In this document: in pieces, positions 16,001 to 24,286 of the stretch | How the letters are laid out: the number at the start of each line of letters is the position of its first letter | Position numbering within the stretch: the first letter of the stretch is position 1 | Source: Pirellulaceae bacterium | Lineage (GTDB): Bacteria; Planctomycetota; Planctomycetia; Pirellulales; Pirellulaceae | Direction: 5' to 3' | Length of the DNA stretch: 64,000 nt | Assembly (NCBI GenBank): GCA_026004795.1 | Contig: BPJV01000002.1 | Location: 1-64,000 of the forward strand | Program-made: the position numbers and the translations under genes | Notes under the pieces: generated by a model | Seen by the model: the letters and a program-made list of their open reading frames with translations, nothing else | Told to the model about the DNA's origin: nothing | Databases searched by the model: none

Positions 16001-16873
16001 CTACCAGATTCGTAGCTGGGGTTGCAACTGAATTCCCGTCTGGACTTCAACGGCACGACTCACTCGCCGAATCAACGCGAGCACCTGCTCGGCCGTAGCG
16101 TGTTCATTGGCCACGATAAAACCGGGATATTGCGGACACATGGCCACATCTCCCTCACTGGCCGACCGCATCCCCGCCGCCTCCAGCAGGTCGCCCAATC
16201 GTCCTTCACTGGGCTCCATGAACGCTTGCGCTACATGAGCACTATCGCTGGGCTGTTGCGCTCGCTTGACGATCCACGCCGACTGGACGCGACGAGTTAC
16301 CTCTTCGGAGCTGGAAGGGGTCAACTCGAACTCAACGTGGGTAACGACGACATCCTCGAGATTACTGCGACGGTATGAGAACTGAAGTTCTGATTTGGTC
16401 AACCGCCGGATCGAACCGTCCTTGTCGCATACGGTAACGCCGGCAACGCGACTACCGATATCCTCGTTCTTCACTCCCGCATTGCATACGACAGCTCCAC
16501 CCGTGGTGCCGGGGATTCCGGCCAAGTGCTCCAGGCCGGCCAGTCCTGCTCTAGCGGCCGCCAACACCGTGTCGGAAAGATCGGCGCCACCACCGGCTCG
16601 GAGATGCTGATCGACGACCTGGATCTCCGCCAACTGGCCCGTCAGCTCGATCACCAATCCATCGACGCCCTCCGGACGAATGAGCAAATTGCTGCCACCT
16701 CCCAAGACGCGCACCAGCAATTGTGCCTGGTTGGCATCAGCCAACAATTGACGCAACTGCTCGACGGTTTCCACTTCAGCAAAAAACCGCGCCGGTCCCC
16801 CAATGCGTAACCAGCATTTCGATGCTAAGGGTTCGTTCTCGCGGACTAGCTTGGCGACATTCGGTGAGAACAC
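16001..16873 (-). CDS. murB: MurB-like UDP-N-acetylenolpyruvoylglucosamine reductase, divergent
   Basis: A 290-residue flavoprotein of the MurB family, which reduces enolpyruvyl-UDP-GlcNAc to UDP-MurNAc. FAD-binding motifs are clear: NTRIGG-like WLRIGGPARFF, VRVLGGGSNLLI, GIPGTTGGAVVCNAG and FSYRRSNL (the Tyr-Arg pair). However, the SAGSxFKNP segment with the proton-donor Ser is replaced by SDSAHVAQAFMEP. The C-terminal catalytic Glu region (LEPEVRI) reads LQPQLRIW, with Gln at the Glu position. So two catalytic positions look changed and activity is doubtful, or catalysis differs. The start is GTG at 16873, with AAAGGAG just upstream. The FtsQ-like gene follows 139 bases downstream. Confidence 0.8.
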   Translation of the reverse strand: MFSPNVAKLVRENEPLASKCWLRIGGPARFFAEVETVEQLRQLLADANQAQLLVRVLGGGSNLLIRPEGVDGLVIELTGQLAEIQVVDQHLRAGGGADLSDTVLAAARAGLAGLEHLAGIPGTTGGAVVCNAGVKNEDIGSRVAGVTVCDKDGSIRRLTKSELQFSYRRSNLEDVVVTHVEFELTPSSSEEVTRRVQSAWIVKRAQQPSDSAHVAQAFMEPSEGRLGDLLEAAGMRSASEGDVAMCPQYPGFIVANEHATAEQVLALIRRVSRAVEVQTGIQLQPQLRIW

Positions 16874-17067
16874 AACTCTCCTTTCTTAGGCGATCGTCAT
16901 GCATGGCTCCAAGACTGGCACATCCCGCCAGTCGCTATCGGTTGGGTAATCCCACGTGGTCACGCCATTATAAGGATCGAAGCCGCCAGGGCACACGGGC
17001 AACCGTGGACAGGCGGCTTTCGTCACTCACACTTCGATACTGCAACGAAATCTTCGAAACTCAGCGC

Positions 17068-17472
17068 TCAGCGAAGCACTGCGTTGGACAGCCTGCCGGC
17101 GCGTCCCAGCAGTTCGCGCATCCGCTCGACGCTTTGCATCCCCACGACACTGAAGCGTTTCCATTGACCATCACTCTTCTTGTAGACGATAACTTGCGGA
17201 AGAGTCTGACCGCGCATCAGCTTTTCTGCCAATTCGGGGCGTTGGTCACGATCGACCATCGTGATGACCACATCCTCCAATTCGCCACGACGATGCATGG
17301 TGGCAATCGTCTCTCGCTTCAAGATCTGGCATGCCGGGCACCAGGAAGCTCCCACCACAATCATCAACGGTTTATTCTCACGATCGGCTTTTTCAAAAGC
17401 TGCTTCGTATTTCAGCTCCTCCTGGCCTTGGGTTCCCATCACTGACAACAGAAGAATCGCCATCCGGACCAT
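17068..17472 (-). CDS. Exported thioredoxin-fold protein
   Basis: A 134-residue protein with a short signal peptide (MVRMAILLLSVMGTQGQEEL) and a thioredoxin fold. The active-site motif WCPAC is within IVVGASWCPACQILKRE, with the cis-Pro at LPQVIVYK. It should act in the periplasm in disulfide exchange or reduction. The ATG at 17472 has AAGGAG nine bases upstream. A longer frame to 17826 exists but lacks a signal and a ribosome site. It is followed by 194 bases and then the MurB-like gene on the same strand. Partner and direction (reductase or oxidase) cannot be told from the sequence. Confidence 0.82.
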   Translation of the reverse strand: MVRMAILLLSVMGTQGQEELKYEAAFEKADRENKPLMIVVGASWCPACQILKRETIATMHRRGELEDVVITMVDRDQRPELAEKLMRGQTLPQVIVYKKSDGQWKRFSVVGMQSVERMRELLGRAGRLSNAVLR

Positions 17473-18256
17473 GCCACTACTCCTTTTCCTTGCTTCCCTA
17501 CGTTCAACTCGATAACTACGACGCCAGTCGGGAGCGATCTTGTGGCGAGTTAACCCTCTTGAATTTCCACTGAGACCCCTCCAACTGCGTTCTGTCGTGC
17601 GGGTCACCTGCAAGCCCTGTCCCGAGAACGGGCAATTTCGGCCACAGTCGCATCCCGCGATTGAATCGAGCCCTGTGGGCTCCCCACCCAAGCTTTCCGA
17701 AAAGAGGCTTCGTATCCAAGGTGCACGTCTAGGGCATTTGCGAAAAGATTGACGCTCGCCTCGGCTTTGGCGCTTGGCGAGTTTCGCGAGTATACGCAAG
17801 GTCGCTTCCATGGCAACCAACCGCACGTATCACATAGATCGGATTTTTAGACAGCATTTCACGCCATCCCCACCGCGAATCGTGAGGACCAATAACGTAT
17901 GAGGGAGATCCTGCAGGTTTTTCGGAGGATTCTACCGCTGTTCGGGGAGTCCACTTGCCTTGCCTAGAGGGTGCGGCAAATGGTCTCATGCCCGTCACGT
18001 TGCGGCATGTCGGCGTCGCTGGTCGACCGAGCAGCACCGGTCAGGTGAGCGTGCTATCGACGCCGTACTGGAGCATGGACGTGGTTGTCCCACAGTCGGC
18101 AGTGAGGTCAACTGCCGCTTGATGAATGTGGTAACCTTATTGCAGCGTTGGTTTTGCGTTTGCGTTCGGGCGGTTCAGCTTGCTATCAACTGGGAAGAGT
18201 GCTGCGGACCGACGCGCGGCACTACGTCGATTCTCTTTCATTTAGAATCCATCTCT
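17473..18256. other. Intergenic region between divergent genes
   Basis: About 780 bases separating the minus-strand thioredoxin gene from the plus-strand Gfo/Idh gene; it must hold both promoters. I recognise no RNA or repeat. The open frame leading into the oxidoreductase from 17960 has no ribosome site. Confidence 0.45.
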
Positions 18257-19348
18257 ATGAAACTTCGTTTGGGGTTAGTAGGCCTGTCGCGAGAATGGAC
18301 GAACCGCCATCTTCCCGCGTTGCGCTTGTTGCAAGATCGGTTCGAGGTGCGAGGTGTGTACACGAGCATTCCGAGCCGAGCCGAGGCGGTTGTCCGCGAG
18401 TTCCATGCCCAACGGTTCGAAGGTCTTCACGCACTGATCAAAGATCCGCGCATTGACGCGGTGCTGGTGCTTGAAGAAAGCTGGTGGGGGACACTGCCCA
18501 TTCGTGTCGCCTGTGCCTATGGAAAAGCCGTCTATTGTGGCGCGGATGTACACATTGAACCCGACGTGGCGGCGCTGTTGCGAGCGGAGATTGGACAGTC
18601 GGGCATTGCGTTCATGGCGGAATTCCCTCGTCGTTACGCGCCGGCGACGCTGCGACTGAAGGAACTGATCGCCACCAGACTTGGTGCTCCCACCATGCTG
18701 TTCTGCCATCGCCGATTGGCGGTTGATCCAGCGGCCATCGGCAACGGTCCTTCCTCGGGTCATCACCGTGCCGAAGCGATTACTCGCCGGTTGGACCGCG
18801 AGATCATGGAACTGATCGATTGGTGCTGTTTCGTCTCCGGCACGCGCCCGCGAAGCATTCAAGCCGTGGAACATCCGATAATGGAACGGCAAGCTACGTC
18901 GCCGCAGCCCCTTCCCCCTACGGATTACTTCGCGTTGAGCCTCGATCTGTCGGCCGAGGGAGCCCCCCACTGTTCGACGATTGCTCAAATCTCCTGCGGG
19001 AGTTACATCCCATCGCAATGGGAGGAGGCGATCGCGTACCGCCCGCCAGCAGCGTTGCAGGTGCGGTGTGAAAAGGGCATTGTATTCCTTGATTTGCCTA
19101 GTTCGCTGGTGTGGTTCGATGAAGCGGGAAGGCATCAAGAGTCCTTGGAATCGGAATTGAGCATCGGACAGCAACTGTTGACGATGTTCCATCGCTCCAT
19201 CACGAGTCTCGTTCGTAAGACTTCCGACTTGGACGACGTCTTCTACGCCCTGCTGGCAATGCAAACGGCCCGGCAAAGTATCGCTGAAGGTCGTCGGCTC
19301 GCCTTGGCGCTCGATGCGATGCCCAACAAGCACGCGACCTATGAGTAA
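18257..19348 (+). CDS. Gfo/Idh/MocA-family oxidoreductase-like protein, atypical
   Basis: A 363-residue protein with the two-domain layout of Gfo/Idh/MocA sugar dehydrogenases. The N-terminal Rossmann region is MKLRLGLVGLSREWTNRHLP, with a strand and helix order ending at DAVLVLEESWWGTLPIRVAC and YGKAVYCGADVHIEPD; the C-terminal substrate domain follows. Two hallmarks look altered. The glycine motif GxGxxG is GLVGLSREW, and the EKP motif, whose Lys is normally catalytic, is replaced by GADVHIEP. It may therefore be a non-canonical or non-catalytic member. ATG 18257 starts exactly at the first Rossmann strand. An extended start at 17960 is rejected. Substrate unknown; the neighbouring glycosidase suggests carbohydrate-related metabolism. 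Confidence 0.72.
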   Translation: MKLRLGLVGLSREWTNRHLPALRLLQDRFEVRGVYTSIPSRAEAVVREFHAQRFEGLHALIKDPRIDAVLVLEESWWGTLPIRVACAYGKAVYCGADVHIEPDVAALLRAEIGQSGIAFMAEFPRRYAPATLRLKELIATRLGAPTMLFCHRRLAVDPAAIGNGPSSGHHRAEAITRRLDREIMELIDWCCFVSGTRPRSIQAVEHPIMERQATSPQPLPPTDYFALSLDLSAEGAPHCSTIAQISCGSYIPSQWEEAIAYRPPAALQVRCEKGIVFLDLPSSLVWFDEAGRHQESLESELSIGQQLLTMFHRSITSLVRKTSDLDDVFYALLAMQTARQSIAEGRRLALALDAMPNKHATYE

Positions 19349-19590
19349 CCGTAGGAGGCGGGCGCACCGCAAGGCGTTCCCCCAGGCCAAGTCGACCGCG
19401 CGAAGCTGCGCCAGACTACGGTGGAAACTGATGCGAGCGGCCCAAGACAAGGAACTGGCCCACTTGCCTCGGCCGCCAGTTCTCAACGCTCACTGTCAGA
19501 GAGGGATCTACAGCGATGCGGAGCCCGCGCATCCTGTGGCTGGCGACTAAGCTGCACTCCGGCCGTGGGCATCGCTCGCCCATCGGCGCG

Positions 19591-20961
19591 TCATCGTCCA
19601 TGCTTGGGGGAAGGTCGGTAGGGAAGATCGTCCGTCCTTTGACGTTCGCCTCGCAGTAATCTGCCTCCTTCTCCAGTTAGCCACAAGTAATGGTCCGAGG
19701 GGAGCCCCTCGTAGGTCAAGAATGGTTCAGCTCCCACGGGAGGATTGTTCGTGCATTTGAAGATGGCCGTCCCCTCATCCACTTCGTCAAACATGGCGAC
19801 ATAAACCATCTGAGCGTCCAACGATTCGAGTGCCAGGAATTGGTTCCATAGAAACTCTCCCTTACGTCGCGGGATTTGAGCCAACGGAAAATCCGGTTTG
19901 AGATTGTGCCAACTGAAACCGGGAAAAACGACGGGCAGGTAGTCGATATCACGTTCTCGACACCACACGATGTCTCCTCGCCAAACATGATCCCGGTGGC
20001 GAAGGACCTCCGTCGACGTACGGTATCGTCCCACCGTCCAGGGGCTGACGACGTCAGCCAGGCAAATGATCTCGTGGAGAGCCGGATCGGGCACGGCGTC
20101 GCGATCCAGTTGTCGCCACCCCGTAGGAACCCCCAGCATGACCGAGCAGCCGTCGGCCTTGAGAAACTCGACCAACTCACGACATTCGCCGAGCGAATAG
20201 GCACGGTCGTCATTGAAGCCGACTCCCCACACTGCCACTAGTGGCCGGCCACGATGGTGCAGGTAGGCAGGGTCGCTACCCATTTCCATTGTTTTGCGCA
20301 ACATTGTCCAGTCATCGATCACGCGTTGCACGCCACCGGTCGGCAATCCACTCAGGTCATACATCACCGCATAGGTGCGTCCCTCTCGATTGGCTGCTTC
20401 CCGCGCATGAGCCAGCACGACATCTTTGTGGTGTCGCAGTTTGGGATCATGCAGTCCATTAGCAAAACGTTGCACCATCGCTCCATCGATACCATACTGC
20501 CGCATCCAACGAAAATGCAATAGCACTGTGCTGCGTCGGAAGGAGCTGAACACCTTGGCCGGTGAGCCATCTGCCAATCGGAAACCGGTTTCGAACAGGG
20601 CGTCATCGCCATACTCCGCTACATCGGGCCAGAGGTCGACGGTGACATTGCCGGGGCCGAAGCGTCGGAAACGATGGCGTGCCCAATGAGTCCACCCCAA
20701 TTCGGCTCCGTCTCCCTGGCAATTGAACCAGCCTTGATACCCAACGAGCACTTTTCCGTTCAACGTACTCGTATCCACCCCGCTGGCTACGGGTCCGTCG
20801 TAGGGGCGTAAGGGATCGAGCAGTGACTGGGATTTCACTGGATCGGTGATGTGCAGCAATAACACCAACTGCACCAACAAAATGGCGCTCCACTTTTGGT
20901 TCAATCGCCAGTGGGGCAACTGCCTGGCCCCACCACGCCAGCTACATGGATAGTTGGACAT
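19591..20961 (-). CDS. Exported glycoside hydrolase family 71/99-like protein
   Basis: A 456-residue protein with an N-terminal hydrophobic signal (WSAILLVQLVLLLHITDPVK, about 24-43). A TIM-barrel sequence typical of the GH71/99-like group follows: VLVGYQGWFNCQGDGAELGW at the barrel start, FSSFRRSTVLLHFRWMRQYG, GRTYAVMYDLSG, RPLVAVWGVGF and FLWNQFLALESLDAQMVYVA MFDEVDEGTAIF. The FDEVDEGT stretch is the conserved acidic region near the C-terminus. Such enzymes act on alpha-mannan or alpha-1,3-linked glucans, but here the substrate is not known. The ATG at 20961 precedes the signal. The esterase gene upstream ends 123 bases away on the same strand, so the two probably form a polysaccharide-processing pair. 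Confidence 0.78.
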   Translation of the reverse strand: MSNYPCSWRGGARQLPHWRLNQKWSAILLVQLVLLLHITDPVKSQSLLDPLRPYDGPVASGVDTSTLNGKVLVGYQGWFNCQGDGAELGWTHWARHRFRRFGPGNVTVDLWPDVAEYGDDALFETGFRLADGSPAKVFSSFRRSTVLLHFRWMRQYGIDGAMVQRFANGLHDPKLRHHKDVVLAHAREAANREGRTYAVMYDLSGLPTGGVQRVIDDWTMLRKTMEMGSDPAYLHHRGRPLVAVWGVGFNDDRAYSLGECRELVEFLKADGCSVMLGVPTGWRQLDRDAVPDPALHEIICLADVVSPWTVGRYRTSTEVLRHRDHVWRGDIVWCRERDIDYLPVVFPGFSWHNLKPDFPLAQIPRRKGEFLWNQFLALESLDAQMVYVAMFDEVDEGTAIFKCTNNPPVGAEPFLTYEGLPSDHYLWLTGEGGRLLRGERQRTDDLPYRPSPKHGR

Positions 20962-21084
20962 GTCCCTACTTTCTTTCCTCGAGGAGTTTTCTCGAGTCCA
21001 TGGAAGTGTTCTTATCACCAACGACGCCCGCGTCGTAGCCCCCGGCGCGGCGCCTCGTGCTTTTAGTCCATCGATGCTCACGCC

Positions 21085-23142
21085 TCAAACGGTCTGCAAA
21101 TGAAACGCCTCTTTGGTTGCTTTCAAGTGGCGGTAGCAGTCCGGTAAGTCGAAGTGCTGCAGGATACCAGGAACCAAACTGGACAGAGGCCATTGGTAAA
21201 ACGGCGTCTGGGCGATGCGCGTGAACGACTCGGGAGCTTCCCACAGATGCACGGTGACAATCGACGGATCGAGCAGCGCGGCGAACGTCGCCGGGATGGC
21301 TGCCCAGTGCCGCGCGGCGAGGTGGATCCGCGGATGGCCGGCTGATCGTAAAAAGTGAACCGTGCGCAGGATGTCCCAGGTGCGCTGGGCGACGACCGAC
21401 CGCCCGAGCATCACGCCATGCGCGGCATAGAAATAGTCGTTGCCATACGGCTGGAAATAGGTCGAGCTTCCGCCGCAGGTGTTCGGCCGCGATTCCCCAA
21501 TACCGCGCACATCACAGGCGTAACGAGCCTCTGCGGCGATGGGAAAACAACCGGACAAATCCTGCCGCAGCTCTTCATAAGCTGAATCCCCGGCAACATA
21601 CAGCGCGGCGGCTTGGTCGTTCCCCCGGGGACGAGCATAATGTCGGTCCGCGGAGATCTTGTATACCACTGCATGGATACCCGGTTCCGTCTGTACGGCG
21701 TAGGGGGTCGCCTGCCACGGAGATTGGCCCGCGATGGAAAATGGACGCAGGATTCGGTAAGGCGGTGCAGCGGCGGGAAGATCGGGCAGTCGCAGCACAG
21801 CGTCTACCGCCGCCATCAAGTGGTCGGGCGCCATCTTCTTCCGCTCGGCAGCCAACTCGGCCGCCCGCTGACCGGTGAAGTCGAATACGGTCTTGGCGCC
21901 GAGCGTCTTGACTTGCCCCTGCGGTGCGCACCGCAGCGTCTGCACCGCTTCCAGCGTCAAACGCGGCTCCTGGCCGTCGCTGCGCCCCCGCCCCGTGACG
22001 CGATGGAACCAAGCGTACATGGCTTCACGGTTCTCCTGACTGAGGCCGTGGTGTCCGGGACCGATAAACAACGCAATGTTCTCTGCAGCACCGAGCAATC
22101 GGTAAATCTTCTGCAGTTCGCGATAGGCGTATTCACTCCCCCGAACGTCAAAATAATCTCCCTCTTTAGCCAGCAAGATCACCGGCTTGGGAGCCATAGC
22201 GGCAAGAAAGTCGAGATGATCCAAGCCCAACTCGATGGCTCGCGGAGGGCACTGTTCAGTATCAGCCGGTAGCTCGTTCTCCAGATTACGCAGAAACGAC
22301 GTGACAAAACAGGCAGGAGCCGCCATCGTCCACCGGCGGTCAAGGCCGCACAGCCACGTCGTCATCGTCCCGCCACCCGAATTGCCGGTCACTCCCACAT
22401 GCCGCGGATCGACTTCTGGACGCGTCAGCAAGTAATCGAGCGCTCGGATACCGTCCCATGCTCGCCACATGCCGAAGAATTCGCCTACTAAGTACTGTTG
22501 GTTCCCAGCCAACAGGTGGTCGTTGACTCCCCCACCGACAATCGGCTTCAGATCGTCGTCCAAGTACTGTAACCGCTCGCCTTGCCCGATCGGATCGTAG
22601 ATGAGCACCACGTATCCTTGACGCGCCAGACCTTGGGCAAAGCTTTGATAAGGCTCGGCCATCTTACCGTCGATCGAATGACCACAGGTGCCCACCACGC
22701 CTGGGGCTGGGAGATTCGCTCGCGGCAGGTACAAATTGGCGGTTACTAGAAACCCAGGGCGACTTTCGAATACGACATTCTCGATGGCATAGTCATCCCG
22801 TTCGCTGCGTCCGGTAATTCGGGCTTGGAGGGGCGTCCGCTCAGGAAACGGCCCGAAGACCAAGCGAATCTTCTCGCGCACGTCGTGCACGTAGCGCTCA
22901 GCGTCCTCAGGGGTGCGCAATCCTGCCCGTTGTTTTCTTCCTGCGGACAACTTCTGGCGAACCTGCTGCACATACCACTCTTGTAGCATGCGTGGAAAGT
23001 GCTGGCGACTTAGAGAGTCGAAACGTTGGGGCGGAGCCGTTTGGGCCAAGGCAGGGTAAGCCATCATACTCCCCCCCACGGCTATCGACGATTGAAGCCA
23101 CCGCCTCCGGTCAAGGGGATGGTACAGTAAGTGTCGTTGCAT
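21085..23142 (-). CDS. Exported esterase with two alpha/beta-hydrolase domains
   Basis: A 685-residue protein (acetyl-xylan-esterase/prolyl-oligopeptidase-like). The N-terminus DRRRWLQSSIAVGGSMMAYPALAQ looks like a Tat-type signal. Domain 1 (about 110-410) has GHSIDGKMAEP, YDPIGQGER, nucleophile elbow GVTGNSGGGTM, acid region LAKEGDYFD and His in IGPGHHGLS, so it should be active. Domain 2 (about 470-685) has hydrolase-like CDVRGIGESRPN and PRIHLAARHWAAIPATFAAL, but the elbow lacks Ser (AARHWA), so it is probably a dead repeat. The start is ATG 23142; ATG 23166 is eight codons upstream. It likely deacylates carbohydrate and pairs with the downstream GH71/99-like gene. Confidence 0.8.
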   Translation of the reverse strand: MQRHLLYHPLDRRRWLQSSIAVGGSMMAYPALAQTAPPQRFDSLSRQHFPRMLQEWYVQQVRQKLSAGRKQRAGLRTPEDAERYVHDVREKIRLVFGPFPERTPLQARITGRSERDDYAIENVVFESRPGFLVTANLYLPRANLPAPGVVGTCGHSIDGKMAEPYQSFAQGLARQGYVVLIYDPIGQGERLQYLDDDLKPIVGGGVNDHLLAGNQQYLVGEFFGMWRAWDGIRALDYLLTRPEVDPRHVGVTGNSGGGTMTTWLCGLDRRWTMAAPACFVTSFLRNLENELPADTEQCPPRAIELGLDHLDFLAAMAPKPVILLAKEGDYFDVRGSEYAYRELQKIYRLLGAAENIALFIGPGHHGLSQENREAMYAWFHRVTGRGRSDGQEPRLTLEAVQTLRCAPQGQVKTLGAKTVFDFTGQRAAELAAERKKMAPDHLMAAVDAVLRLPDLPAAAPPYRILRPFSIAGQSPWQATPYAVQTEPGIHAVVYKISADRHYARPRGNDQAAALYVAGDSAYEELRQDLSGCFPIAAEARYACDVRGIGESRPNTCGGSSTYFQPYGNDYFYAAHGVMLGRSVVAQRTWDILRTVHFLRSAGHPRIHLAARHWAAIPATFAALLDPSIVTVHLWEAPESFTRIAQTPFYQWPLSSLVPGILQHFDLPDCYRHLKATKEAFHLQTV

Positions 23143-23470
23143 CGCGTTGTTAGGACCTCTTCTCATCGGCTATCCGTTCTTGTCGAATTGTTTTATGCCA
23201 CGCTTCATGTTTTTGCCTTCCCGTGCTCGGCGAACACATTTTGCCGCGCCGATTTCCATTTCCGGGTTGCATGATGTTAACCCAACTATGTCGTGCCGGG
23301 GCGGTTGCTCGGGCACACCCCTGTGCTCGAACACCATTGATGGTTTGCACAGGCATGCTAAGCACACCAACCACCAACAGCCGCGATTCTTTCCGTTTCG
23401 ATGGACAATTCCGTACCGCTCGATGCACTGGCAAATGTCACCTTTGCCGCTGCACATCGCCTACTTCCCA
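23143..23470. other. Intergenic region, nothing recognised
   Basis: About 330 bases upstream of the esterase on the minus strand, presumably its promoter. No motif is strong enough to name. Confidence 0.4.
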
Positions 23471-24286
23471 TCATGGATCGTCGTCAATGGCAGGAAGCAG
23501 TTCCAGGTCGGCCACCAACGCGCGATGATCCGAGGCAACGGCTTCATCAAGCACCTGAACACGAACGGCTCTCCAGCGTTTATTTGGGCGGTAGAGAATG
23601 AAGTCAATCTGCCGTGTGGGGGCAGCAACGGGAACGGTGGGTAGCGGTTCCGCGTGAGGCAACGTCCATTGTTGCAACAGAACACGCAGGGTAGAACTGG
23701 TAACCGTATCGTTCAGATCGCCGACCAATAAGGCCGGGCGCGATGTGACCGTCACCCACTCATTGATGGTGGTCGCCGATTGCAACCGTTCGGCATCGTC
23801 ACGACGATGGTCGAAGTGAGTAGCAAAGAGCAACACCGGCTCCCTCAGCCCGGGAACCGCGATCTCGACCTCCAGCACACCTCGTTGCTCTCCCTGATCG
23901 ATACGGGGAAGCCGGTGGTTTACGTGTCGCACTACCGCGTACTTCGATAGGACGGCATTACCGTAGCTCCCTCCCTGCAACTCGATGTTGGCACCGAAGG
24001 CGACATGCATGTTGGTCAATTCGCCCAGCACCGCGGGTTGATCGACACCTTCGGTTCGCTTCACATGGCAATCCACCTCCTGGAGCGCTACCACGTCCGG
24101 ATTCGCTGCCGCGATCACGGCTGCGACACGATGCAAATCAAGCCGACGGTCGATCCCTTCCCCATGGTGCATGTTGTAGCTCATCACCCGCAGCACGACG
24201 GAGTCTTCACTACTAGCGCCGACTGGCAACGCCGCTCCGATCAATCCCCCCAATAAATGCCACCACACCCGTCTGCAAATGCCCAT
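23471..24286 (-). CDS. Exported endonuclease/exonuclease/phosphatase (EEP) family hydrolase
   Basis: A 271-residue protein with a signal peptide (VWWHLLGGLIGAALPVGASS). It contains the EEP fold motifs in order: VMSYNMHHGEG (Asn), VVALQEVDCHV (metal Glu), YGNAVLSKY, LLFATHFDHR (catalytic His region), LLVGDLNDT (Asp-x-Asn) and SDHRALVADL (C-terminal Asp-His). All metal and catalytic positions are present. Substrates of exported EEP proteins range from phospholipids to DNA; this one cannot be assigned. The ATG at 24286 directly precedes the basic signal n-region (MGICRRVWW). Confidence 0.88.
   Translation of the reverse strand: MGICRRVWWHLLGGLIGAALPVGASSEDSVVLRVMSYNMHHGEGIDRRLDLHRVAAVIAAANPDVVALQEVDCHVKRTEGVDQPAVLGELTNMHVAFGANIELQGGSYGNAVLSKYAVVRHVNHRLPRIDQGEQRGVLEVEIAVPGLREPVLLFATHFDHRRDDAERLQSATTINEWVTVTSRPALLVGDLNDTVTSSTLRVLLQQWTLPHAEPLPTVPVAAPTRQIDFILYRPNKRWRAVRVQVLDEAVASDHRALVADLELLPAIDDDP

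Noticed and set aside
18275-19486. 403-codon antisense frame opposite the Gfo/Idh-like gene
   Set aside because: Arg/Gln-rich shadow of a GC-rich gene; the plus strand has clear family motifs.
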